From contig OU452235.1 in the NCBI GenBank assembly GCA_911728455.2, positions 12,882,634 through 12,946,633 of the forward strand: a stretch of 64,000 nt of DNA. The letters run 5' to 3'. The DNA comes from Marthasterias glacialis. Its lineage: Eukaryota; Echinodermata; Asteroidea; Forcipulatida; Asteriidae. Shown here piece after piece: positions 1-10,870 of this stretch (within the stretch, counting starts at the first letter, position 1; each line of letters opens with the position of its first letter). A model generated the notes under the pieces. It was given only the letters and a program-made list of their open reading frames with translations, ran no database searches and was not told the origin of the DNA. The position numbers were made by a program, and so were the translations under genes.

Positions 1-3000
1 TGTTAAAAAAGTGTTTAATTACGAGGAAATGTTTTTTTTTTTTTTTTTTTTTTTGCGAGATATCAACAAATTATGACAATGGTTGGGAGGGGGAAAAGAA
101 AGATTATAATTTAAATACTGGAAATATTTGACAAATTAATATTCATGAAGAAAATGATTATGAACAATTTAAATCAGCTCAGTTGAAATGGAACTTTTCA
201 ACGAACACACAATGTTCAAAGAAGTTTGTCTGGCAAGTTTTGGAATTTTGAATCTTAAAAGTATGCAACCGTTTGAAGACACCTCATACATAAACTTTGT
301 GTGCTCCTGTAAGTTCCATTTTTAAACTGCATTCTAAACATGAAATAGCTGCAGATGTACATGTACATGGTAATTTAAACATAATACGCACCAAAATGAA
401 TGAACGATTTGCATAAGGTTAATCCATATGCAACACTCGTATGCAAATTAAAAGGCAAAAATTAACCCTTTTGAAACAGAAATGTACAGCTACATGTAGA
501 TGTGGAAAATGAACAAAGCCGTAAATCAAACAATTAAAGCAAACAAAATGCCCGAAATGGTAGCAGATGATACACCAAGAAAATTTCATATTTCCAGCGG
601 AGGATGACCAACCAAAATGCTCAATGCAAATTGTTGCCATGGCAATCAGATGTGAAACATTTTGCATAAGATTGTGAAGGGAATGTAAGTGCATCTAAAA
701 TTAGAAAAATTTACAGAATTTTTTTCTTTCTTCTTTCTTTTCTTTTTTTGCTAGTCAAGTTTTTTGAGAAGTTCTTTTTTTGTTTAAATGTTCAATGTTT
801 TCCCCCAACGCACAAAATAAAAAAAGTCACAACTTTTCAATTGAACATGATAAATGACATGAGTTTTGTTTCCCGGATGCTGTAACAAAAATAAACTAGA
901 AGACAATGGTACACAAAGAAACCAATTTCAGATACTGATGATTAAATCATATTCACAAAACTTATTTCTGGATGGAATTTTATTTTAGGATGGGTAAAAG
1001 CTGAACTCAAAACACAACATTTCTGTTTGGAGGGGCAGGAGGACATAAATTCTGAATACCTGACGACAGATGTGTTAGTGAGAGAAATGGTTTTTACCCG
1101 TTATTTGGACAGGAGGCAATCTTTAAGTACAGCTGGTTAGCCTTGCGTCTGTGAAAGCCCAAGTTGACGCCCAGGTTGATGGTTAAGTCGTTAGGTTTGT
1201 TGTGAGTGAGGAAAGTGAGTGAGAGAATGAGTGATGAGTCAATGGAGCAATAGGTAAGAAGGAGGAAGGGGGAGGGGGGGAGTGGGGTTACAGGGAGATG
1301 CATAACCATGGTTGAAGCTTAATACATAAATATATTCAAGTCAGTTAGATTTGAATTTGTCGAGTGGAAGTACAACCTGATCAGTTTTGCGGTAGCAACA
1401 TGGAGATATCTTTTGCAATCAGAGAAAGCTAGTCAATTTTACTGCTGTCCGTTTTTAGAATGAACAGACCTACTAACCGTTAAATCCATTGTGCTACCTC
1501 CATATCAAATTTCCACAGGTATTTAAAAAAACACAATCTTGAGATAGATAAAACGTTAATGTGACAATATGGGCCGCTTAAAGCTGATCGTACTTCACAC
1601 AAATGTGACAGCAAAGTCCACAGACACCATTTCGACTCAATTGTATCTATTCAAGAAAACATATATTACTTTGGCCTTAAATTTTGCGTCTCATTTGTAC
1701 AAAATACGACTTTAAGCGTTCCTATTGAGAGACAAATTTGGCAGACATTTTTTCCCTTGGCCACATCTCTTGGGTTATAGATGCAAGAGAGAAATTTCAT
1801 CAAGCACAGAAGGAAGTGCTAACTAACAACATGCACATTCAGATTTCATCATAGTAACAGATTCTACATCTTATGATTAAAAAAAAAAAAAAAAACCTAA
1901 AATTTCATTTAAGGGGGGAAAAAACTTTTTTTTTCTGGGCCGGCAAGAACCATCAGTCAACATCAACTTGACAGAAAATGGTTTTTGTATGTCATAAACA
2001 AAATGATTTCCTCATTTACCATTTAGGACTAAAACTAACACTTTCACTACCATGGTTACACACCTAGCATGATCATGACAAAATGAATGATTAGGTGAGA
2101 GGTCAAGGGTCAAGGGCTTGACATACAAGCAGGGATAGAGGGCAGCAGACAGCTCAAGACAAGACCCAGCCAGAAAACAAACACAAACGAAAATCGGAAG
2201 AGCTAAAAAAAACCTTGTCGCTTGACAATTTCTACAAATACAGGCATTTATTTTTGGTTGTTCTTTCGGGTACATAGAGAGAAAAATTAAGCTAGGAGTA
2301 AATAAATAAGATGATTTATTCAAGATTTGAGTTATGAATGAGGAGAGAACCTACAACCGGAGGTTTATGAGCCCCAATGGACCAGAAACTTGATCAGGAA
2401 AGTTTGTTGTCAGCACATACCGCCTCCAAAACAATTCCTTGAGGTACAGTTAAATGTAAAAAAAAAAATTGCCTGACCAAGTGATTTGTTTTTTTTTTTT
2501 CCCTCTTAGCTTTCCCTTCTACTTAGATGTCATTTATTCCAGAATTGAACACTTATGCGACACTCGATTATTTCTTTTCATAATTCTGCAGTACAAACCC
2601 CTCTCAAATCCGCAAAGAATTCAACTTGCTATTCAGTACGGATTTTTCTTTCCGAGACTTGTGTCTGGTCTATTTTTGAAGGAAATTTCAAAAACAAAAC
2701 ACTCTGTTTGAAGGTAAAGGTGGCAGTTGTCCTAGCCAAGTTTTTCAATTTGGTTGAAAGATCAATGAAAAACTTCTTCCAAGAACAGATTCTAAACCAC
2801 AATTCTTTGTCGAAATGTGAAATGAAGATACGTCCCCGAAAAAAGTGAATTCTCAGGTTTAAAAAAAAAATAATTCAGGATCATTTTGTACCTCACAGAA
2901 GTGTCTTAAATGGTGGTGGTTGTGCAGCACAAACATATACACGATATGAGTCACCATCTTAAATGCCAAAAATTCCTCCTACCATAAAACCCCCTGAACT

Positions 3001-3230
3001 TCAAAATGGACTCTTCCAAAGCGACCGCAAATCAAATTCGTTACAAACGGTGTTAATCAAATACCCACTCTATTTGAAAACTCTCAAATATCCGTTAGGT
3101 TAGTGTTAGGTTTCCACTTTTCAGAGATTAATTTTTGAGATTTGGAAGAACTCCATCTTTGTAGATCAAGAAGCAGTCATTTTTTTTTTGCGATAAAATC
3201 TTCTATCGATTGGTCGTACTGTTGGTTTAC
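1..3230 (-). other. Intron after the juxtamembrane exon, continuing beyond the left edge
   Basis: No exon was recognised here. I looked on the minus strand for the Eph juxtamembrane tyrosine motif and for kinase subdomains and saw none. The stretch holds a 23-base T run (32-54), a T/C-rich tract around 721-775, a G-rich purine tract around 1256-1290 and A runs near 1880 and 2460. The kinase exons are presumed to lie beyond position 1. Confidence 0.6.
32..54 (+). repeat. Poly(T) run, 23 bases
   Basis: An unbroken T run. On the minus (sense) strand it is an A run in the intron downstream of the juxtamembrane exon, possibly a retroposon remnant. Confidence 0.9.
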
Positions 3231-3287
3231 CTAATGGAACTGTACTTAATATCGGCCATGTCTCTTCGCATGTTGTACATGAACCGC
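3231..3287 (-). CDS. Eph: Eph receptor, juxtamembrane exon, 57 bp (probable)
   Basis: Probable next exon, directly after the membrane helix on the cytoplasmic side. It reads RFMYNMRRDMADIKYSSI once the two bases left over from the transmembrane exon are added. Support: a clean acceptor (a T-rich tract ending ggtttgctcag at 3288-3289), a donor ATTAG|gtaaa at 3230-3229, the required entry phase, and a strongly basic start fitting a stop-transfer region. Eph juxtamembrane segments normally start with such a short basic exon before the conserved tyrosine/YVDP-containing exon. The next exon was not found between 1 and 3230. No single residue is diagnostic in so short a piece, so confidence is lower than for the ectodomain exons. 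It could be a chance splice-flanked open stretch, or alternatively spliced. Confidence 0.62.
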
Positions 3288-4395
3288 CTGAGCAAACCAA
3301 AAAAGGAGAACATACATGCAAAGGAAATCAAAAAAGAAACACAGTTCAACATAAAAAGATGAGAAAAAATCAGCGAGGGGAAAAAAAAAATAGTAATAAT
3401 CAAAAGTCTCTATCGTGGTTTTTTTTTCTTCTCTTCAGAGAGTGAGACAGTTGGCGTTTATACCTGATAGACTAATGGCTAAGCACTAAAATGGGCTCGT
3501 TTTCTGACCACTTCAGGAAAGGAAGCCAGAACTTTTGAGGTACCATGGTACATTTCTCTTCCGCTTTTCGAAATCAATTTTCAAGATGATGGCCTTGTGG
3601 GAAATGCAAAGTGCACAATTTTGATACACCGCTGACATTCATTTTGTAAGGTACAGTTTCACTGTACTTTTGATAGATATCTGTTTCACTTTTCACCAAA
3701 GACTTCTGCGGTTTCAGCAATTTGATATCCTCTTTTGGAGGTAGGTCTATTAAATACACCCCATTCTGGATATATTCTGAGCAAGAATCCAAAGGTCCCA
3801 GTGCAGCATTGATCATGCCATTAGCAAGAAATGCTGATCGGGAAGAAATACAGGTTCTCCAATGCAGATATGTACCCAATGGGGATAGTTTTTTACAGCA
3901 CATTTGGTCTATTTTTTCTTCTTACGGAGGGTAATAAATTTGACCCCCTCCCCATCACAAAATTAGATACTGGGTTAACAATGCCGAGTCACAGTTTATA
4001 GGAAAAACACCAACTGTCCGTAAAATCTCTGTGAAAATACCATTGAAGCTCTAAAGGGCAAGTGGGGATTTCTGGCAACATAAAATCAATTTTCTTGAAC
4101 AGGAACTGTACTTGGGGACCAAAACAGACCAAAAACAAGAAAATGGACTTGGGCTTGACATTTCAAATAAAACATGAACTAAACTGGTTCTCATTTAGCT
4201 GCTTTTAAGCAAACTCATATTTTGTTTTTGAGGGGAGAGGAAGGAAGGGGGCAATAATCTTATTCATTTTATTCGGGAGGGCAGATGCATGTGGTGGAAA
4301 GGACACAGTTTCAAGGGGATGATTGTTAGTAGGGAAATGTGTTAAGTTATGTGAAGGGGAAAGGGGAGGGGGTAACCACTAAATCCTCAGAGCTG

Positions 4396-4409
4396 GCAAT
4401 AGAGGGCAC
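4396..4409 (+). promoter_or_regulatory. CTCF-like motif, weaker partner
   Basis: GCAATAGAGGGCAC fits 12 of 14 positions of the CTCF core consensus. It is oriented towards the minus-strand match at 4513-4526. Together they could also be the ends of a short inverted-repeat element. Confidence 0.25.
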
Positions 4410-4512
4410 TGTTCGACTTCTCCAAAACCAATCGACAAAATGCATTCATGATTCAAAGTTGGAGGTTAACATTGGCACGGAGAGTGCTTAACACGAAGCA
4501 AACATCTGAATA

Positions 4513-4526
4513 GCGCCCTCTACTGT
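4513..4526 (-). promoter_or_regulatory. CTCF-like motif
   Basis: On the minus strand ACAGTAGAGGGCGC fits 13 of 14 positions of the generic CTCF core consensus CCASYAGRKGGCRS. It faces a weaker plus-strand match (GCAATAGAGGGCAC, 4396-4409) about 100 bases away. Binding is unproven, and the AGAGGGCGC word may be repeat-derived here. Confidence 0.3.
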
Positions 4527-5905
4527 TCCAAACTCCTATTCTATCTAACTGGATGTCATAGGACACAATGAACTTTCATGCCCATCTTTATAAACAGATA
4601 TATAACAGAGTGAATGTGGTTATATTGTTAAAGGAATACACACAGTCTACAGGTGACAGTATTTCTTTTTTTGATCCCAAATTCTTCAAAAATGACTCCT
4701 TCCTTCCAACCACGCCTCCCCCTCTCCCCTGGTGGGTACGAAAATTTTTTTAATTCTCGGCAGACATGTCAAAAATGTGTCAATAATCTCTCCAACCTCA
4801 CTCTCCGCTCCTCATAAAACAACAAAAGGATAAAAAAAAATGATCTTAGAAATCCGCAAGAAATTTTTTACGGATGATTAATTAACTTATGATTAATTTG
4901 ATGTCTGTTTTGCATTAGTCACCGATATTTTGACAACCAACCGCCAAAATCTATTTCTTAAAAGAAAACAATTCACTGTTTTCTTCGATGTTTTTTGTTT
5001 TTGTTTTTTCCCTTTATGGAGGGGGAGGGGGGAAGGGGATAGTCCTTTACAGAACTTTTAAAAAAGACTTTTGGTACGCTGGGTTGCCCACGAGAAAGAA
5101 ACAATGTCAACCGTTTCCTGCCATGTAGTAAAACAACAATAAATACACGACAGGAATCCACTTCTTGGATTACCTCTCTTTTTTCCAGAAGAAAAATCAA
5201 ATGAGTGCAATCAAAATGATGTCATTGCAGTGACATTTTGTCATTAGCGGTGACACCTCAATGACAAAACGTCAACCTTTTTTTTTTTTTTTTTTTTAGA
5301 AGAAACACCTTCATATGAATTTGTCCTGCCAATAATATTTTCACAACAGTAACTCACATAACAGATCAAGAACACAACAACACATTGTTAAACACTGGAC
5401 AAATCTAAAAGAAGGTTAAAAATTGTTGATATGAATATATATTTGCAATATAAATTATTGTTGACGTCTTCCTTTTGGACGTTCAAAATGTTCTAACCAT
5501 TTTTCAAGTAGATCTGTTTGTGGGTTTTTGTTGATGACATTTTAAGGTGATTAAAAAAAAAACAGCCATAACATGGTCAAGAAATTATTTGATCAATAAT
5601 CACACAAAACTAGTAAATAATTGTTTAACTCCTTAAATAAGAAATGTAGGATTCTGAATTGAAAACCTGTCTAGTAAAGAGGTAAAGACGAGACTGCAGG
5701 GCTCTGATGGATATGGAACCATTCCTGGTTGGAATTGCCTTAGAGTCAGGATCAACTACAAAGATTTTAAGTGGCCTGCTGAGAAACAGGCCAGTGGCGG
5801 CCAACTCAAAGCCATAAATGGCTAGCGGTCGGTGTTGCCCAAGAAATATTCAACAGACTACAGGAGCCACACACTCATGCAATACTATGGTAATTGTTAC
5901 TGTAC

Positions 5906-6020
5906 CTTCTCCAGCATATTAGGAGGAATATAACGATGGCCACTAACACCATGATGACAAACACTGCCGCAACTGCTCCGGCAATGATTGCTGGGCCATA
6001 AGGCGCATTCTTAGGACCAC
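5906..6020 (-). CDS. Eph: Eph receptor, transmembrane exon, 115 bp
   Basis: This exon encodes the single membrane-spanning segment. The frame begins with extracellular linker GPKNAPYGPA, then an uninterrupted hydrophobic stretch of roughly 25 residues (IIAGAVAAVFVIMVLVAIVI, then FLLIC), and ends with the stop-transfer sequence WRR. This is the expected place and length for the Eph transmembrane helix, and the small Gly/Ala residues near its start are common in receptor tyrosine kinase helices. The acceptor is cttttttag at 6021-6022 and the donor is GAAG|gtaca at 5905-5904. It enters with two bases (Gly with the previous exon) and leaves with two bases, which make Arg with the next exon. Confidence 0.9.
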
Positions 6021-6396
6021 CTAAAAAAGAGTAAGGACAAGACGGTCAGTTCTGCTGGTTAGGTTCAGGGATGAGATTTGACACATGTGAAACAGGCCTG
6101 GGTTCCCTCTAATTCTAGACGTGGAACCTCTCAGATGTTTCAATTCAGGAGGTTTGCAGACTCCGTGCATCCCCAGAAATACCAAACTACAGGTTTGGAC
6201 ACAATTTCTTTCTCCCTTTGGTGATTGCTTTACTTCTTTCAAGAAGTTTGAAAATCTCCATGAGGTTTTGAGAAAATCCTAAAATCAGGTCAAATCCTGA
6301 GAATTCACATGCCTGTAGACTGTCTTATGCAATGAAAGACCACACCTTATCTACATATTTTTTAAATGACAATCAATTGCTACTACCATGGCGTAC

Positions 6397-6460
6397 CTTC
6401 TGTTCTTGCGATAAACGGGGTGCTATACTCCCCGACTCCAGCTTTTGTTGTTGCAGCAAT
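6397..6460 (-). CDS. Eph: Eph receptor, end of second FN3 domain, 64 bp exon
   Basis: Small internal exon, 21 codons plus one base, reading IAATTKAGVGEYS then TPFIARTE. This supplies the G strand of the second FN3 domain, where '.A.T.AG.G.YS' is the expected pattern, and the linker towards the membrane. The acceptor is a long pyrimidine run ending tttcattag at 6461-6462. The donor is GAAG|gtacg at 6396-6395. It starts on a codon boundary, matching the 242-bp exon before it. It ends with one base that forms Gly with the transmembrane exon. It is too short to appear as a long open frame and was found by following the splice phase from its neighbours. Confidence 0.88.
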
Positions 6461-6988
6461 CTAATGAAAAGAAAAGGAAAAATGACAAAATTAAAGATTG
6501 TGTTTTAACTTATGGGACTTATCCACAATGAGATTTGTTGCTTGGATGCTTTGTTACTGTTTCAACTGAACCACTGTCCATCAATACTGATGATTGTTTC
6601 AGAAGATTCAGATTTAGGAAGCTGATTCAAAATGTACAATAGACCTTTCATGCATATGATGTTATGAGAGCTGTGTACTGGGAAGCCATTTTGATCAGAA
6701 GCCATTTTCAGTCCCCCCCAAAACGCCTGTGCACACACAGGGTGCCAGATTAGACTGCACATTGGGTTGCGCTACATTTGGACCGAAAGTGGCATCAAGC
6801 AACCATGTGACCAAAGAAAACTGGTCCCTCCATGTTGCAAATCTCTCAATACACAGCTCGGGGTGTTATCTAGGGCGCCCTCATTGGCCAATCATCACTT
6901 AATTTGGCGCAGGGGTGACGTCAATGCATACTAAGGCATACACATCAACTGAACTCTGATGTTAACAAAGAGAGCTCCTCGCACTTAC
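6461..6988 (-). other. Intron within the second FN3 domain (528 bp)
   Basis: Phase-0 intron separating the 242-bp and 64-bp exons, bounded by gtaag at 6988 and tttcattag at 6461. It contains a GGGCGCCCTC palindrome-like motif near 6873-6882. No repeat element was identified. The 376-bp intron 6021-6396 between this exon pair and the transmembrane exon likewise shows nothing distinctive. Confidence 0.8.
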
Positions 6989-7230
6989 AGAAAACACGTA
7001 GTCGGTACCCTGCTCGAGCTTGGTAACCTCTGTCTTCTGCACCTCGCTGTGCGGCTCGTGGTTCTGGTAGTGGTACTTGCTGTCTCCGACGGTCTCTACA
7101 GTAGTCCGGTACCGGACCTGGTAGGTTGTGATCACTCCGTTGGGGAACATCGGAACTTTCCACATTAGCATTAGGGTAGTCTTGGTAGTTCTTTCCTCAT
7201 CAATGGTGACCTCTCGGACAGCTGAGGGTA
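6989..7230 (-). CDS. Eph: Eph receptor, second FN3 domain exon (main part), 242 bp
   Basis: This exon encodes about 80 residues of the membrane-proximal FN3 domain. The reading frame runs PSAVREVTIDEE, LMLMWKVPMFPNGVITTYQV, RYRTTVETVGDS, then EVTKLEQGTDYVFS. W-P..PNG.I..Y.V.Y and L..GT.Y.F.. are the standard FN3 core positions, and the VREVTI opening matches the Eph family. The acceptor is cttgctgcag at 7231-7232 and the donor is TTTTCT|gtaag at 6988-6987. The exon enters with two bases of a split codon and leaves on a codon boundary. It continues directly into the 64-bp exon at 6397-6460, because the domain's last strands (IAATTKAGVGEYS) lie there. Reading through the donor gives a short false C-terminus (VSARSSLC) that is intronic. 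Confidence 0.92.
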
Positions 7231-7369
7231 CTGCAGCAAGAAAATGACAATAATAAGTAAAACAAATATTGGTTCCCCTCTTTTTTTGGCATAAAATCTG
7301 TTGTAATTATTTAGCAGGTCTGTTCTTCGCTGTGCTGTGAAGAGACTTGTTTTCGCCGTGTCTTGTTTC

Positions 7370-7457
7370 TGCGCATTGGGGCGGGTTTGAACCCCTTCTG
7401 TAGCCCACACCTCGAATGTCCTTTGGGCCTTGTAATTGGGCGACTTGCATTAAAAAA
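7370..7457 (+). mobile_element. SINE-like fragment with the GGCAAATTGCAT-type tail
   Basis: A B-box-like GGGTTTGAACCCC (7382-7394) is followed by CCTTTGGGCCTTGTAATTGG and GACTTGCATTAAAAAAA. The tail matches 17800-17830 (CCTTTGGGCCTTCTGATGGG, CAAATTGCATTAAA) and units at 42358-42395 and 42511-42550. No clear A box. Confidence 0.5.
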
Positions 7458-9472
7458 AGCTGACACTTCGTTCTTTTCAAGGGCAAGGTAGTTTCTACTG
7501 AATATCACTAGGAGGGAAATATATATTTCTTCTGCAACAATAGAGGGTATGCAAAGCCGTTTTCCTACAGTAAACTTACGGCCGTTTTGACCTCATTGAG
7601 GGCGCTGTTGTACACATCCTTGTGGGACTCATGACGTGAGACGCATAAGGTCTATTCAAAGGGAGCCAAGGCAACATCAAAGGCAATTGGCTCCGTTGCC
7701 TCCATAAAGTTTCAAGCCTGATTTAGGGTATTTTTCTTGAGTATGACAAAACTTCAAGAGAACGATTTCCTACAGAACTTGATTCCTACTTATAATGATA
7801 CATTTCACTCCTGCTGAAATTGTATCAATTATATAAGTAAATTTCCCTTGTGAGGGTACTTGTAATATAAGGAGATGTAAGGTGATTAACATATTCAACA
7901 AGTCTAAAGTTCAGTTTCCCTGGCTTACTCTGTTGTTTTAACATGACTTCTCATGACACTTGAGAATAACTTCCCTAAAAAACTTTGAAGTGATCTCATG
8001 GATTTTATGAAGATATTGTTTACGATGAAAATGAACCTTGTCCCTGTGAATGTTGAATCTCCTTGTGAGTCCGACCCGGCCTTGGGAACTCTTAGCGAGT
8101 TCGATCCGAGCGCACAGTCACAGGCAATCAAGGGGAGTTTTATGTTTCCTGCGTGGAGCATGATTGTTTTTTATGGCAGCGAAATGTTTCAACTTTGTCG
8201 GCTGGCTGGGAAGATTTGTTTCCAAGTGGGTTATTTTGCCAGGGTTCATAAATGTCTAAAATCTGGAGTTAAGATGGTTTTAAAGTGAGCATATAAACCA
8301 CATTGGTGGCACAGGGTACGGGCTTTCTTTAGTACCACATTAAACTGCATACTTAAAAATATAATGCATTTGCACTTTTTTGTGTAGCACTTACGATGTT
8401 ACACTGTAAAGTGTGCTCCTGTTTCACACAGAGTAATTGTTCTGTGAGAAGCAGGTGGCAAATGTGCCATTGCCGTGAGTATTTTTTGCTTTCAAGATAC
8501 TTGTACAAAATGAAATTTAAAAAGAAGATTTGATTTCAAAAGGAACTATTATCTTCTTTCAACTTGTTTTCTCATTTTCTATTTGGCGAGACTTGTACAG
8601 TGTATGGGCAAGTTACCTGCAAACACATCATGCATCTAGTGTTTTTCAAACACACACATGTAAATTAAAAAAAAAAATTCTTCTTCAGCTTTGCAATGAA
8701 TGAAACAACCAACACTTATTTTAATTCCAAATCACTTCCCGAAAGTGAAGCAAATATTTCTTGTACAAAATATCTTTGGTCAAGGAAAAATGATGTGTTA
8801 CAAGACCTTAGATCTTGAGGACGAAGCTCTTGAAAGTAGAGCCCCTACTAGCTCTACACATTGAACCCAGTTTCTGTTTTGCAGGCATGCAACTTGGACT
8901 GAACGAAAAAACGAGGACATTCCAAGACTTTGTACAGTGTTTTTTCAATTTTCAATGGCATGAGTGTGAGGTGAAAAACGAGGAAATCCGCTGATCCAAG
9001 GAAAAGATGCATGCCTGGGTGTGTCAGTACAGTTCAAACTAGAGATTCAGCGATAGTGACATTACACTACATGTACAAAAGTAGGTGTTCAGTTAAACAG
9101 AAAACACAAATATTTCCTCCACAGAAGGTTCACTTGAATTCCCAGGCTGAAGAAACCCAAGTAAAGCAGCAGTAGTTGACTAAAAATTACCCGTCCTTGA
9201 ATGGTCTTAATTCAACGATTTTTTCAGAGCTTGTTTGTTTGTGTTGGTTTGATTGGAAGGACTTCCCTGGCTGTTATGGGAAGCTGATTGGAGCAGTTTA
9301 ATGAGGGGGGATAAGGCCGTGAGGAGGACCGGCTGGAGAAGGGTGAAAGTGGACAAATAAACACCTAGGAATTACTAGTGGTCATTAAAATCGGAAACAA
9401 TGTCATGAATGCTCAGTTCCTAGTTCCATCAAAACAGTCTAGATAGGAACCATGCTTTTAAGAGTACAGGGG

Positions 9473-9581
9473 GTGGATTTCACGTCCTTGCTCTATGATT
9501 TCACAAAGTGCTAGGACTTGTCTTATCTCGAGTTAGGACGAGTAACTAGTCCTAAGTTAGGACTAGTTTTGTGAAATCCAC
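9473..9581 (+). mobile_element. Short inverted-repeat element, copy 1
   Basis: The element begins GTGGATTTCAC and ends GTGAAATCCAC, so its ends are exact 11-base inverted repeats. The interior is itself palindromic, repeating AGTTAGGAC, ACTAGTCCTAA and TTAGGACTAGT. It is shared with 24723-24829. There is no coding capacity. The left end of this copy contains an additional partial end sequence (ATTTCAC near 9498). Confidence 0.75.
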
Positions 9582-9639
9582 CCCTGGATAAGTATATTAT
9601 AGCTTACAAATTTAGCAGTTTTCAATCTGTAAGCTCAGT

Positions 9640-9950
9640 AATTATATAAAGCTCATAAAAGCACCAATCCACCAGAGAAAATTTTCCTCTGAAATTTTGT
9701 TAATTGCGGAAATAGCAATTAGTTGCTTATTTCGATGGCCACAACTGAAATAAGCATGCCTATGAACAAGCACAAATTCCCCGGCAAAGCATGAGGAGTT
9801 TTTTGTTGTTGCTTTCAACTGAAACATAACCATCAAAGTTGATGAAATTTTCACAGACTGGTTTGTAGGCCTATAGTGCGTTTCTGAAAAGTAGAGGATT
9901 GATATTAATGTATTCTTCCCAAGACAAGAATATACTTTCCCTTTAAGTCT
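9640..9950 (-). repeat. Dispersed repeat, minus-strand copy
   Basis: Read on the minus strand, this contains CCAGTCTGTGAAAATTTCAT, matching the AACCTGTGAAAAT core of 38450-38640 and 57950-58185. Near its end, TTCTCTGGTGGATTGGTGCT is close to TTCTCTGGAGGATTGGTACT at about 58138-58157. The 117-codon minus-strand open frame here follows the repeat and is not regarded as a gene. Confidence 0.55.
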
Positions 9951-10513
9951 AAATTTGATGGGTAGTTTATCACTAGTCATGTGTGAAAAGAACAAACAGT
10001 TGAACTAAAATGCAGTGGATCTACATATGCGACATGGTTTGACACAATTTATTTATACCATCAGAACCACACAAACGCATTAGAGATGATTACAAAACTT
10101 AGATCACGATTTATTTGTCATACTTTTAAACTTTCCAACCTATCTGAAAATTGTGGTATTTGAAATTGGTGCCATTGAAAACTTGCAGCCATCTTTTTTT
10201 TTTTTCGAACCAGTTGCATGGATGTGGTAATCATATGCAGCGACGGGGAAGGGGCGGGTGGGAAATGTTCCAAGGGCATCCAGTCTCTCTCTTAGATGTC
10301 AACATCCTATGCTCGTCCCAACGTAACGCAGCAATTTATTTGATATTAAAACAGGCTCCTTGCACCCCCCACAAAACAAATTACACTTCAATCTTCACTA
10401 TAGGAGGCCGTAAGGGATTGGCACTCTAACCAGATTATTCCTGTAACCTTCCGTAGGTCAAATTCAGCGCTGAGGCCAAGTTTACACACGTCATTGTTTT
10501 TTTAGACTTTTTT

Positions 10514-10552
10514 TCCCCCTCTCTCTGTCTCTCTCTCTCTCTCTTTCTCTCC
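10514..10552 (+). repeat. CT-rich microsatellite
   Basis: A run of CT dinucleotides with a few interruptions, inside the 9-kb intron. Confidence 0.85.
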
Positions 10553-10845
10553 TCAAGAACGGAAATTTTGTCCTTAGTCCTCACGACCAGAAGGCTGTGA
10601 CAATATTTAGGGGGTCGCTTTTTATTCCGTTAGGATAAATTTAATTTTCAGCAATATATTTTCACAGCTTACGATTCACCTTGTTTTGTTTTTTTTTCTT
10701 CATAAATTTCCCCCCGCCCCCACCTCAGCGGACACTGAGGAAGAACTGGGTGCCTACCTCAAGGAGATAACCACACCTGTTCTGTTTGATGTGCAGCATA
10801 TCATGACTGCTTAAAATGCCTCTTTATAAATTTTCTTATTTTTCC

Positions 10846-10870
10846 TTTTTTTTTTTTTTTTTTTTTTTTT
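10846..10870 (+). repeat. Poly(T) run, 25 bases
   Basis: An uninterrupted T run in AT-rich intron sequence. Confidence 0.9.

Larger units (their letters stand above)
3288..5905 (-). other. Intron between transmembrane and juxtamembrane exons
   Basis: 2.6 kb of AT-rich intron bounded by the gtaca donor at 5905 and the ttgctcag acceptor at 3288. It contains two inverted CTCF-like motifs (4396-4409 and 4513-4526), purine-rich stretches near 4231-4260 and 4360-4375, and a T run near 5278-5297. No further exon was recognised. Confidence 0.7.

Noticed and set aside
1..3230. Search for kinase-domain exons of Eph
   Set aside because: No glycine loop, VAIK, HRD or DFG-like stretch with splice sites was visible. 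These exons are presumed outside the window.
9642..9995. 117-codon minus-strand frame
   Set aside because: It overlaps a dispersed repeat with copies at 38450 and 57950, has no recognisable domain and no splice context.
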